Both the position numbers and the translations under genes were made by a program. From positions 9,300,001 through 9,364,000 of the forward strand of contig NZ_JAUSZM010000003.1 in assembly GCF_030817655.1 (NCBI RefSeq): a stretch of 64,000 bases of DNA, read 5' to 3'. Numbering within the stretch: the stretch's first letter is position 1; every line of letters begins with the position of its first letter. Source of the stretch: Streptomyces sp. V4I2. GTDB lineage: Bacteria > Actinomycetota > Actinomycetes > Streptomycetales > Streptomycetaceae. The notes beneath the pieces were generated by a model. It saw nothing but the letters and a program-made list of their open reading frames with translations. It did not search any database and was not told where the DNA came from. Below, in pieces: positions 16,930 to 24,687 of the stretch.

Positions 16930-17822
16930 GGGGTCCTCCTGCGGTTCGCGGTGAGCAGGACGGCGTAGGAGGCGATCACGATGACGAGGCCGAGGAGGAA
17001 GGACACCGTGGCCGCGTAGTTGACCTGCTGGCCGGTGAAGGCGAGTGAGTAGGCGTAGAGGTTGGCGGTGTAGGAGCTGCTGATGACGTCCGGGGCGATC
17101 TTCATCAGCAGGTTCGGTTCGTTGAACAGCTGGAAGCTGCCGATGATGGAGAACAGCAGGGTGAGCATGAGCGCGGGTCGCAGCGCGGGCAGCTTGACGG
17201 ACCAGGCGGTCCGCCAGGCGCCGGCCCCGTCCACCGCGGCCGCCTCGTACAGCTCCGGGGGGATCGTGCGCAGCGCGGCGTACAGAATGATCATGTTGTA
17301 GCCGACGAACTCCCAGGTCACGATGTTCGCCAGACTGCTGAGCATCCAGCCCTCGCTGAGGAAGTCGGGGACCGGCAGGTCCAGGTTCCGGCTCAGCTGG
17401 GCGAACGGGCCGAAGTCCGGACCGTACAGATAGCCCCACATGAGCGCGGCGACCACGCTCGGCACGGCGTACGGCACGAAGATGCCCAGCCGGATCACCC
17501 GGGCGAGCCGCAGCAGCCCGCTGTCGAGCGCGAGGGCGAACAGCAGCGCCAGCAGCAGCATCACCGGGACCTGGATCACGAAGAACAGCGCGACGCGTCC
17601 GACGCCGTGGATGAGCAGCGGGTCCTGGACGGCCTTGACGTAGTTGTCCAGCCCGACGAACGCCGTTCCGCCGATGAGGCGTTCCTGGAACAGGCTGAGG
17701 TAGGCGGCATAGCCGAGCGGGGCCAGGAAGAGCAGGAGGAAGAGCACCATGAACGGCGCGACGAACAACGGCCCTGCCGCACGGCGCTTCCCCTTGGCGG
17801 AGGTCGCGGTGGTGACGGCCAT
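16926..17822 (-). CDS. Carbohydrate ABC transporter permease (MalF type)
   Basis: The 298-residue integral membrane protein has six predicted TM helices, starting with LFVAPFMVLFLLLFLAPLGY, and an EAA loop EAAAVDGAGAWRTAWSVKLP near residue 200. It is the MalF-like partner of the downstream permease, with which it overlaps. It begins 1 base after the stop of the substrate-binding protein gene, so the three transporter genes form one tight operon. The likely cargo is a beta-galactoside or galactan-derived oligosaccharide, judged from the GH42 gene that follows. Confidence 0.93.
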   Translation of the reverse strand: MAVTTATSAKGKRRAAGPLFVAPFMVLFLLLFLAPLGYAAYLSLFQERLIGGTAFVGLDNYVKAVQDPLLIHGVGRVALFFVIQVPVMLLLALLFALALDSGLLRLARVIRLGIFVPYAVPSVVAALMWGYLYGPDFGPFAQLSRNLDLPVPDFLSEGWMLSSLANIVTWEFVGYNMIILYAALRTIPPELYEAAAVDGAGAWRTAWSVKLPALRPALMLTLLFSIIGSFQLFNEPNLLMKIAPDVISSSYTANLYAYSLAFTGQQVNYAATVSFLLGLVIVIASYAVLLTANRRRTP

Positions 17823-17823
17823 C

Positions 17824-19215
17824 TCAGCCCCCCTTGACGGTGAAGCCCTGGCCCTTGGCGTACGTGGTCAGCCGCGACTGCCAGCTGCCGAGCGCACGGA
17901 CCGTGTCGGTCTTGTCGGCGAGGGACTTGCCGACCGTCTCGGTCCAGTCGGTGGCCGCCTGGTCGAGGAACGGCGGCCACTGGAAGGAGGCGTTGACCGT
18001 GGAACTGATGCCGGCGAACAGTTCGTTGACCTTCTGGCCGCCGTAGAACGACGACGCCTCACCGACGAACTCGGCGCTCGTGAGAAGGGACTTGGTCGCC
18101 GGGAAGAAGAACTGCTCGGTGGCGAACATCCTCGCGCTGGCGGGGTCGGTGTTGAGGAACTGCGCGAACATCGCCGCCGCGATCGGGTTCTTGGTCGAGC
18201 GGATGACCGCGGTGGTCGAGCCGCCCCAGTTGCCCGAGCTGGGCTTGGCCGCGTCCCACTGGGGCAGCGGGGCCGCCCGCCACTTGCCCGCGGTGTCCTT
18301 GGCGGAGCCGGAGAGGAAGACGGGGCCCCAGGCGGCGGTGATCCAGGTGGCGTACTTGCCCTTGTTGAGCGCGGCGTACCAGGCGTCGGTGAAGTCCGGC
18401 TCGACGCCGATGACGCCTTCCTTCGCGAGCCCGCCCCAGTACTCGCCGAGCTTCCGGGAAACCGCGTCGTCGACGCTGATGGCGATGTCGCTCTTGCCGG
18501 AGGTGACGTACGGCTTGGCACCCGCCTGCCACTGCAGTCCGTGCCAGGCGGCCGGCTGGTTGGCCGCGAGGTTGGTGAGAAACACGTCGGGGTCGGCCTT
18601 GTGGAGCTTGCGCGCCGCAGCGGCGAACTCGTCCCAGGTGCCCGGGACTTCGATGCCGTGCTTGTCGAAGATGTCCTTGCGGTACAGCATGCCCATCGGG
18701 CCGGTGTCCTGGGGGATCGCCCAGACCTCGCCGTCGCTGCCGCTGACCTGGCCCCATGTCCAGTCGACGAACTGCTCCTTGAGCGCGGAGGCACCGTAGG
18801 GGCGCAGGTCCAGCAGGCTGTTGGTGATCGTGAAGGTCGGGATGGCCTGGTACTCGATCTGCACCATGTCCGGAGCGCCGCTGCCGGCCTTCAATGCCGT
18901 ACGCAGCTTGGTGTACTGCGGGGTGCCCTGGCCGGCGTTGACGACCTTGACCTTGATGGCCGGGTACTTCTTCTCGAAGAGCGCGACCTCCTTGGCGATG
19001 TTCGGGACCCAGGTCCAGAACGTCAGCTCGGTCGGTGTCTTCATCGCCTTGTCGATGTCGGCCTGGCCGACCGGGTCGGTGGCGGCGGAGGAGTCGTCGG
19101 AACCGCCGCCACCGCAGGCGGACAGCGCGGCACTCAGCGACAGCGCTCCCGTCGCGGTGAGGAAGAGCCGACGGTTCATGGAGGAGGGGCTGACGAAGGA
19201 TCCGGATATGGGCAT
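17824..19215 (-). CDS. Carbohydrate ABC transporter substrate-binding lipoprotein
   Basis: The 463-residue protein has a lipoprotein signal with twin Arg (NRRLFLTATGALSLSAALSACG) and a lipobox LSAC, so it is anchored outside the membrane. The mature part is a CUT1 family 1 solute-binding protein (ELTFWTWVPNIAKEVALFEKKYP, QDTGPMGMLYRKDIFDKHG). ATG 19215 was chosen over ATG 19179 because GGGAG lies six bases upstream, whereas the internal ATG is preceded by CCTCC. It is the first gene of the transporter operon and sits 371 bp downstream of a LacI gene on the same strand. Confidence 0.93.
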   Translation of the reverse strand: MPISGSFVSPSSMNRRLFLTATGALSLSAALSACGGGGSDDSSAATDPVGQADIDKAMKTPTELTFWTWVPNIAKEVALFEKKYPAIKVKVVNAGQGTPQYTKLRTALKAGSGAPDMVQIEYQAIPTFTITNSLLDLRPYGASALKEQFVDWTWGQVSGSDGEVWAIPQDTGPMGMLYRKDIFDKHGIEVPGTWDEFAAAARKLHKADPDVFLTNLAANQPAAWHGLQWQAGAKPYVTSGKSDIAISVDDAVSRKLGEYWGGLAKEGVIGVEPDFTDAWYAALNKGKYATWITAAWGPVFLSGSAKDTAGKWRAAPLPQWDAAKPSSGNWGGSTTAVIRSTKNPIAAAMFAQFLNTDPASARMFATEQFFFPATKSLLTSAEFVGEASSFYGGQKVNELFAGISSTVNASFQWPPFLDQAATDWTETVGKSLADKTDTVRALGSWQSRLTTYAKGQGFTVKGG

Positions 19216-19586
19216 GGTGAACTCCCGCCGATGGCGAAGGGGGCAGCACGCCGGGCGAGGGCGTGCGGACAAGGGATGACGAAGGGGAGACAACGCGCGG
19301 ACGTGACGACTGGGCGTCGAGGCCGACGGGTTGGTGAGCCCGGCTGCGCGGGCTGCGACCGAGGTGCGGCACACAGGTGCGGGAAGAGGAGGGCCGCGGA
19401 GCGCTGCGGCATGCGGCCCGAGGGCCGCGGGCGAAGGGGAACGCGCGCGTCGTCCGTGGTGCGGGGTCGTCCGCAGCGGCGGGGACGCGGTCGGGATGAG
19501 CAGGGCTGAACGATGGCCGGTTCGGCGGCTCGCCCTGAGGTCACAGGCCCGGTCCGAGCTCCGTGGCCCGGACTGGTCGGCCCTGT
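19216..19586. other. Intergenic region between LacI and transporter operon
   Basis: This 371-bp gap must hold the promoter of the SBP/permease/GH42 operon on the minus strand. It is very GC-rich. No clear -10/-35 pair or long palindrome stands out, and no coding frame is convincing. Confidence 0.5.
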
Positions 19587-20729
19587 TCAGTGGTGGGTGG
19601 ACGAACCTCCGTTCGGGAGCGGGGGCTCGTAGGGCCCGCCACGGGGGCGGGAGGCGGTATGTCGTCGATGTCCCGGGGGGCGCCGGGGCGGCGGGGGCTG
19701 GGTCGAGGCACGGACGACGAGGTGGACCGGTGGGTCGCTCGCCGGCAGAGCCTGTGCCTGCGGGTTCTCGATGGCGTGCACGAGGCGCTTGAGCCCCTCC
19801 TGCGCCGCGATGTCGAACTGCTGCCGCACCGTGGTCAGCGGAGGAGTCACATAGGCGGCGACCGGGATGTCGTCGAAGCCGACCACGCTGACGTCCTCCG
19901 GCACGCGCCGGCCGGCTTCCGCCAGCGCGCGGATCAGGCCGATGGCCATGTCGTCGTTCGCGGCGAACACCGCCGTCACCTCGGGGTCGGCGGCCAGTTC
20001 CCGGCCCGCCGCGTAGCCGGAGGCGGCCGACCAGTCGCCCTCGATCACCGGCGGTTCGTCCCTGCCGTGGGCGGCCAGCGCCGCCCGCCAGCCCGCGAGA
20101 CGGTCCTTGGCGGCGTACCACCGCTGGGGACCGGCGAGATGATGAACGGTCGGGTGTCCCAGGTCCAGCAGATGCTCGACGGCCGCCTGGGCCATCAGGT
20201 CGGCGCCGCCCGCCCCGTACAGCACGGTGGAGGCCGTGAACGGCGGGGGCGCGCCGAGGACCAGCACCGGGACGTTGACGGGGACCGAGAGGTCTCCTTC
20301 GGCGCCTTCCTCCTCGATCGGCTCGGAGATGACGATGCCGTCCACGCCCTGGTCGAGGAGCGAGTCGACGGCGCCGGCGAGGCCCGCCGGGTCGCCTTCC
20401 ATGGTGTTGACCACGCGGAGCGCGTAGCCCGTGTCCCGGACGACCCGCTCGACCCCTATGAGCAGCGAGGCGGGTCCGTACAGGGCCGTGCCCAGCGTGA
20501 CCACGCCGATCGAGCGGGTCCGTCCGGAAGCCAGCGCGCGGGCGGCGTTGTTGCGGCGGTAGCCGAGCTGTTCGGCGGCTTCGAGGACGCGCCGGCGCAC
20601 CTCGGTGGAGACGTACGGCTCGTCGTTGAAGACCCGCGACACCGTCTTCTGCGAGACCCCGGCCAGCCGGGCCACGTCCACGCTGCGCGGCGCCACGGGG
20701 CTTTGGTCCCGCCCTGTCCCTCGCGTCAT
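19587..20729 (-). CDS. LacI-family repressor of the galactoside transporter locus
   Basis: The 380-residue protein has a LacI HTH at its N-terminus (VDVARLAGVSQKTVSRVFND) with the hinge helix AARALASGRTR, then a periplasmic-binding-protein-like sugar-sensor domain ending VSVVGFDDIPVAAYVTPPLTTV. ATG 20729 follows GGGAGG. The last 30 or so residues are a Pro/Arg-rich tail not found in the paralogue at 58475-59539, perhaps after loss of an earlier stop codon. Its position upstream of the SBP, permease and GH42 genes suggests it represses them until galactose-type sugar binds. Confidence 0.9.
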   Translation of the reverse strand: MTRGTGRDQSPVAPRSVDVARLAGVSQKTVSRVFNDEPYVSTEVRRRVLEAAEQLGYRRNNAARALASGRTRSIGVVTLGTALYGPASLLIGVERVVRDTGYALRVVNTMEGDPAGLAGAVDSLLDQGVDGIVISEPIEEEGAEGDLSVPVNVPVLVLGAPPPFTASTVLYGAGGADLMAQAAVEHLLDLGHPTVHHLAGPQRWYAAKDRLAGWRAALAAHGRDEPPVIEGDWSAASGYAAGRELAADPEVTAVFAANDDMAIGLIRALAEAGRRVPEDVSVVGFDDIPVAAYVTPPLTTVRQQFDIAAQEGLKRLVHAIENPQAQALPASDPPVHLVVRASTQPPPPRRPPGHRRHTASRPRGGPYEPPLPNGGSSTHH

Positions 20730-20766
20730 CACGCCTCCCGACGGCCGCACGATCGAGCCCAATGAT

Positions 20767-20811
20767 GTCAGACGCCGTCTGTCTGACTGCGCTGTCATGT
20801 CTACGCAGTCA
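20767..20811. promoter_or_regulatory. Nested inverted repeats upstream of lacI
   Basis: GTCAGAC at 20767-20773 pairs with GTCTGAC at 20781-20787, enclosing AGACGCCGTCT, and TGACTGCG at 20784-20791 pairs perfectly with CGCAGTCA at 20804-20811. The cluster lies 38 bp or more before the LacI start and is a candidate autoregulatory operator. Confidence 0.5.
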
Positions 20812-20862
20812 TACGACGGCCGTCAAGAGTTCGGAACACATCCGTAACCGAGTCCCCCCGGA

Positions 20863-21110
20863 GTGAGGGGCCTCGACGAGGCGGCCCCGCTGCTGTGCGC
20901 CGGCGTGACCACCTGCTCGCCGCTCGACTCGCAGATCGGCGGTGTCCGCACCACCCGGGAGCTGCTCGACCTCTGCGCCGAGTACGGTGTGGGCGCCGAA
21001 GCGGAGGTCATCCCGCCGAGAGGATCAACGAGGCGTACGAGCGCGCCCTCGCCTCCGACATGCGCCACCGCTTCGTCATCGACACCCTCACCCTCAAGGA
21101 CGCCTCATGA
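20863..21110 (+). pseudogene. Remnant of a zinc-type alcohol dehydrogenase (YahK-like)
   Basis: Two frames carry pieces of one enzyme. The first reads AAPLLCAGVTTCSPL, then jumps to GVRTTRELLDLCAEYGVGAE, so the central Rossmann part is deleted. The second frame, entered near 21015, reads ERINEAYERALASDMRHRF followed by VIDTLTL, the normal C-terminus of such an enzyme. The gene therefore has an internal deletion and a frameshift and cannot make a working dehydrogenase. Its stop overlaps the ATG of the following SDR gene. Confidence 0.75.
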
Positions 21111-21772
21111 CCACCATGGCCATCATCGGAGCGGGACCGGGCCTCGGCGCCGCGGTCGCCCGTCGGTTCGGCCGCGAGGGCCACGACATTGCGCTGATCG
21201 CCCGTGACCAGGGGCGGTTGGACACCCTGGCCGGCGACCTCCTGCGCGACGGCGTCACGGCGCGCGGCTTCGTCGCCGACGTACGCGACCCGGATGCCCT
21301 TCAGGCCGCCCTGGACGCGGCGCACGCCACCCTGGGCCCGATCGAGATCCTCCAGTACAGCCCGGTCCCGCACCGGGACTTCATGCGGCCCGTGCTGGAG
21401 ACCACCCCGGCGGACCTCGTCGGTCCCCTCGCGTTCTCCGTCCACGGCCCGGTCGCCGCCGTACGGCAGGTGCTGCCGGACCTGCGGGCGCTCGGCCGCG
21501 GCACCGTCCTGTTCGTCAACGGCGGCACCGCCGTCGTCCCGCACCCCGACCGTGCGGGCACCTCGATCGCCTTCGCCGCCGAGAGCGCCTACGGCCGGCT
21601 GCTGCACGACACGCTCGCCCCCGAGGGCATCCACGTCGCACAGCTGATCATCCCCGGCGCGATCGTCCCCGGCCACCACCGCAAGGACCCGGCCGTACTG
21701 GCGGACACCTTGTGGGGCATCCACCGCGACAGGCAGGGGTTCCGGCACTTCGCCGACGACCTCGACTCCTGA
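21107..21772 (+). CDS. Atypical short-chain dehydrogenase/reductase
   Basis: The 221-residue protein starts with the NAD(P)-binding signature IIGAGPGLGAAVARRFGREG and has an SDR-like fold. The usual NNAG segment is replaced by QYSPVP, and the YxxxK catalytic pair is disrupted: the region reads ESAYGRLLHDTL with no Lys four residues after Tyr. It may be a diverged family member or non-catalytic. Its ATG overlaps the stop of the upstream alcohol dehydrogenase remnant. Neighbouring genes on both sides are broken, so it may itself be on the way to loss. Confidence 0.72.
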   Translation: MTTMAIIGAGPGLGAAVARRFGREGHDIALIARDQGRLDTLAGDLLRDGVTARGFVADVRDPDALQAALDAAHATLGPIEILQYSPVPHRDFMRPVLETTPADLVGPLAFSVHGPVAAVRQVLPDLRALGRGTVLFVNGGTAVVPHPDRAGTSIAFAAESAYGRLLHDTLAPEGIHVAQLIIPGAIVPGHHRKDPAVLADTLWGIHRDRQGFRHFADDLDS

Positions 21773-21898
21773 CGGGGCCGGGAGACGTACCTGATCGGCC
21801 TCGAACTCGGCGCGCCGCGCGAGGCCGAACTGCCGCACGACATGGCCGCCGTCGACGCGACCGACACCGGGGTGCGCGGCGGTCCCGCCCCCGACGCG

Positions 21899-22257
21899 GT
21901 GAGACTCGACGTCATGGGCCGGCACCGGGACCGTACCGATCTCGGCCGTTGCTTCGGCGCCACCGACGTCATCCCCGAGCGCGGTCAGCAGGGCCGGGGG
22001 GAGTGATCAGCCGGGTCGGTGTCCCGCGGTGCGAGGACGCGCCCGTCGGCTTCGGCCGTCTCTTCGGCCCGAACGTCACCCTGACCGGTGGTCCCGCGCC
22101 GGTGCGCGCCTGCATCGACGAGCCGCTGCCCGCGGTCCTGGACGGCACCGTCGAGCCGGGTAGCGTCTTCGACCGCACCGTTGCCTTGGAGCAAGCACCC
22201 GAGGGGTACCGGGCCATGGACGAGCAGGAGGCGCTGAGGGTCCTCGTCGCTCCGTGA
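21899..22257 (+). pseudogene. Remnant of a second zinc-dependent alcohol dehydrogenase
   Basis: The stretch MGRHRDRTDLGRCFGATD followed by VIPERG, ending at a TGA at 22004, is the mid-part of a zinc alcohol dehydrogenase. After a frameshift near 22000 the other frame reads ISRVGVPRCEDAPVGFGRLF, NVTLTGGPAPVRA and EGYRAMDEQEALRVLVAP, the C-terminal third. About 40 residues of the cofactor domain between the pieces are missing. The region before 21899 is open but not recognisable. Confidence 0.75.
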
Positions 22258-22282
22258 CGGCAAGGATCCCGGGCGGTGGCCG

Positions 22283-22504
22283 TCACCCGTCCGTGGCGCC
22301 CTCGGTCTCCCAGCGCAGCAGGTCTCCCGGCTGGCACTCGAGTACCTCGCAGAGCGCGGCGAGTGTCGTGAAGCGCACCGCCTTGGCGCGGCCGTTCTTG
22401 AGCACAGCGAGGTTGGCGGGGGTGATTCCGACGCGGTCCGCGAGTTCGCCCACGGACATCTTGCGCTTGGCCAGCATCACGTCGATGTCGACGGTGATCG
22501 GCAT
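22283..22504 (-). CDS. Small XRE-family helix-turn-helix regulator
   Basis: The 73-residue protein is essentially one Cro/CI-type HTH: MLAKRKMSVGELADRVGI followed by TPANLAVLKNGRAKAV, and a short C-terminus with ECQPGDLL. Its ATG overlaps the stop of the DUF2975 gene (ATGA), so the two are translated together. Such small XRE proteins commonly pair with DUF2975 membrane proteins and repress their own operon. A 17-bp palindrome in the promoter (23034-23050) is the probable binding site. Confidence 0.9.
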   Translation of the reverse strand: MPITVDIDVMLAKRKMSVGELADRVGITPANLAVLKNGRAKAVRFTTLAALCEVLECQPGDLLRWETEGATDG

Positions 22505-23001
22505 CAGATCACCTCGGACAGCTCGGCCTGCATCTGCGTCGCCTCGACGTCGCGCGCGACGGCCTGGGCGAGCAGCATCCGCAGGACGAGCACGATGAGC
22601 GCGACCCCCAGGATCGCCAGGGCGACGCCGCCCAGCAGGAGCACCACGCCCGGGGCCACGGCCTCGCCCGGCGCCAGGACCACTCCGAGCGCGAAGGCCA
22701 GGAGCGCGGCCGCCACCATCGCGCCGGTCACGATGTGCACGTACCGGAAGGCGGCGTGGGAGAACACCGTCCCTCGTCGCACCATCGTCACCAGCCGCCA
22801 CACGCAGACCAGGACCACCTGGACCGTCACGATCCCCAGGACCGTGATCACGAGGAACGGGGTCCGCAGGTAGGCGTAGTCCGCGTTGAGCCCGTCCAGG
22901 TCCTGGGCCAGCAGCGGCACCATCACTGTCTGTACGAACAACGAACCGGCGAGCAGCGCCACGAGCACGGCTCGCAGCGCCAGCACGGGCAGCTTTCCCA
23001 T
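22504..23001 (-). CDS. DUF2975 four-helix membrane protein
   Basis: The 165-residue protein has four predicted TM helices, near residues 5-30, 48-70, 90-112 and 115-142, and matches the DUF2975 family pattern (LRTPFLVITVLGIVTVQV, VFSHAAFRYV). The function of this family is unknown. It is the first gene of a two-gene operon with a small XRE regulator that overlaps its stop. By analogy with membrane-anchored anti-regulator pairs, it may modulate the regulator; that is inference. Confidence 0.85.
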   Translation of the reverse strand: MGKLPVLALRAVLVALLAGSLFVQTVMVPLLAQDLDGLNADYAYLRTPFLVITVLGIVTVQVVLVCVWRLVTMVRRGTVFSHAAFRYVHIVTGAMVAAALLAFALGVVLAPGEAVAPGVVLLLGGVALAILGVALIVLVLRMLLAQAVARDVEATQMQAELSEVI

Positions 23002-23033
23002 CGTCTCTCCTTCGATCGAGGCACGATGGGAAT

Positions 23034-23050
23034 CTATCGATATTCGATAG
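23034..23050. promoter_or_regulatory. Perfect 7-3-7 palindrome, candidate XRE operator
   Basis: CTATCGA-TAT-TCGATAG is a perfect inverted repeat and is unusually AT-rich for this genome. It lies 33 bp upstream of the DUF2975 start and just past the desaturase stop, where the XRE protein would autoregulate. Confidence 0.75.
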
Positions 23051-23067
23051 GCGCGGCAAGGGGCCGG

Positions 23068-24162
23068 TCAGTACTCCAGCTCCGGGCGGCGGAGCGGGCC
23101 GCCGACCGTGTGGAGGTGCCGCAGCACCTGGGCGTAGGAGCCGAGGAGCCCGGTCTCGTGGTAGGCGACGCCGTGCCGGGCGCAGAACGTGCGCACGATC
23201 TCCTGGGCATGGCGCAGGCTGGGGCGCGGCATGGACGGGAACAGGTGGTGTTCGACCTGGTAGTTCAGCCCGCCGAGCGCGAAGTCGGTGAACCGGCCGC
23301 CACGGATGTTGCGTGAGGTCAGTACCTGCCGACGCAGGAAGTCGATCTTGTCGTCCTTGGCGAAGATGGGCATGCCCTTGTGGTTGGGGGCGAAGGAGCA
23401 CCCCATGTACAGCCCGAACAGTCCCTGGTGCACCAGCAGGAAGCACACGGCCTGGACGGGAGGCAGGACCCAGAACACGGCGGTGAGATAGCCGACGAGA
23501 TGCGCCGTCAGCAGGCTCGCCTGGGCCACCTTGGTCATCCGGGAGGCGCGGGCACCGGTGCCGTCGAACAGCGCCTTCACACCGGCGACGTGCAGGGCGA
23601 GCCCTTCCAGGAGCAGCATCGGGAAGAACAGCCAGGCCTGGTGACGGGCCAGCCAGGCATACGCTCCGCTGCGGACGCGGGCGTGGTCCTGGGTGAAGGC
23701 GATCGCGCCGTCGGCGATGTCCGGGTCGCGGTCGACGTGGTTGGGGTGGGAGTGGTGCCGGTTGTGCTTGGCGATCCACCAGCCGTAGCTGAGGCCGATC
23801 AGCAGGTCGGCGTGCACGCGGCCGAGCAGGTTGTTGACCCGCTTGGAGGCGGCGATCTGCTGGTGCCCGGCGTCATGGCCGATGAACCCGGTCTGGGTGA
23901 ACATCACCGCGAGGAAGGCGGCGGTCAGCAGCTGCCACCAGGACTCCCCGATCAGGGCGAACGCGGTCCACCCGGCGGCCAGCAGGAGCAGGTTCCCCCC
24001 GACCTTCACGGAGTAGTAGCCCGGGCGCCGTTTCAACAGCCCGCTCTGTCGCACCTCGCGGGACAGCACGGCGTAGTCGCTGCCCCGGCTGCCGGGCGCG
24101 GGTTCGGGGGTCCCGGTGGGATCCGCCGGTTCGATGCCCCGGTTGATGATTTCAGTGGTCAC
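23068..24162 (-). CDS. Membrane fatty-acid desaturase
   Basis: The 364-residue membrane enzyme carries three histidine boxes in the classic places: H96-D-A-G-H100, H133-N-R-H136-H137 and Q302-V-E-H305-H306, with hydrophobic helices between them. These bind the di-iron centre that introduces a double bond into an acyl chain. The QxxHH third box is typical of front-end or acyl-CoA/acyl-lipid desaturases. GTG 24162 follows AAAGGAAA. The gene stands after an unusual leader with a cold-shock-like mini-ORF and hairpin (24251-24357), which suggests temperature-linked control of membrane fluidity. Confidence 0.9.
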   Translation of the reverse strand: MTTEIINRGIEPADPTGTPEPAPGSRGSDYAVLSREVRQSGLLKRRPGYYSVKVGGNLLLLAAGWTAFALIGESWWQLLTAAFLAVMFTQTGFIGHDAGHQQIAASKRVNNLLGRVHADLLIGLSYGWWIAKHNRHHSHPNHVDRDPDIADGAIAFTQDHARVRSGAYAWLARHQAWLFFPMLLLEGLALHVAGVKALFDGTGARASRMTKVAQASLLTAHLVGYLTAVFWVLPPVQAVCFLLVHQGLFGLYMGCSFAPNHKGMPIFAKDDKIDFLRRQVLTSRNIRGGRFTDFALGGLNYQVEHHLFPSMPRPSLRHAQEIVRTFCARHGVAYHETGLLGSYAQVLRHLHTVGGPLRRPELEY

Positions 24163-24250
24163 AGTTTTCCTTTCGGGGAGAACGCGGGCCGGTGTCGACG
24201 GCGCGGGGGCAGGGCGCCGGCTGCGGGTGGCCCGTAGGGAGGCAGCGCAA

Positions 24251-24275
24251 GGCAGGCCCGCGGCGCGGGCCTGCC
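24251..24275 (-). terminator. Strong hairpin between mini-ORF and desaturase
   Basis: An 11-bp perfect stem (GGCAGGCCCGC pairing with GCGGGCCTGCC) with a 3-base loop lies between the 22-codon mini-ORF and the desaturase on the minus strand. It lacks a long T tract, so it may be an attenuator rather than a full stop. Confidence 0.6.
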
Positions 24276-24288
24276 TCGGAACGTGACC

Positions 24289-24357
24289 TCAGAGCGCGCG
24301 GACCCGGTCCGCGTGCAGGCCCCTGGGGCCCTGGGTTCCCTGGGTGCCTCGAGTCAT
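24289..24357 (-). CDS. 22-codon leader ORF resembling a cold-shock protein tail
   Basis: A start codon with a good ribosome site (AAGGAG, 8 bases upstream) opens a 22-residue frame whose second half, QGPRGLHADRVRAL, resembles the C-terminal end of CspA-type cold-shock proteins. It could be the remnant of a csp gene that kept its 5' end and last codons, or a true leader peptide for the desaturase. No cold-shock RNP motifs are present, so it cannot be a working cold-shock protein. Confidence 0.4.
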   Translation of the reverse strand: MTRGTQGTQGPRGLHADRVRAL

Positions 24358-24687
24358 GCGATGTCTCCTTCGAGATGGCGAAAGGTCGCAGAACGCGCGC
24401 TCGCGCGATTGCGGGCTGCTGGTCGCCAGCCGTCGAAGAAAACCCCAGAAACGACGAAACGCCCGCTGTCAGAACTCCGCGGGCGCTTCCACGTTCGCAA
24501 ACTTCAACTACAACCACTGCTCTCAACGTCCGGGACGCCGGCAAGGTTCCCGGTCGCGGCGGGGCGGGGTCCGGCGACGCCCTGACGGTCGGCTTCGGGG
24601 GCCGGACGGGAGTACGGTTGAGGCACCGAGCGCACTTCGTATGCCGTCATCCGTCACGGCGTCGCCCTCGGGATGATGAGGAAGCGC
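24358..24687. other. Divergent regulatory region with conserved-looking hairpin
   Basis: This 330-bp gap separates the desaturase leader from the plus-strand dehydrogenase. It has a stem CGCCCGC (24460-24466) with GCGGGCG (24479-24485), which on the minus strand is followed by a T-rich run. The rest is lower in GC than its surroundings. No convincing coding frame is seen. Confidence 0.5.
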
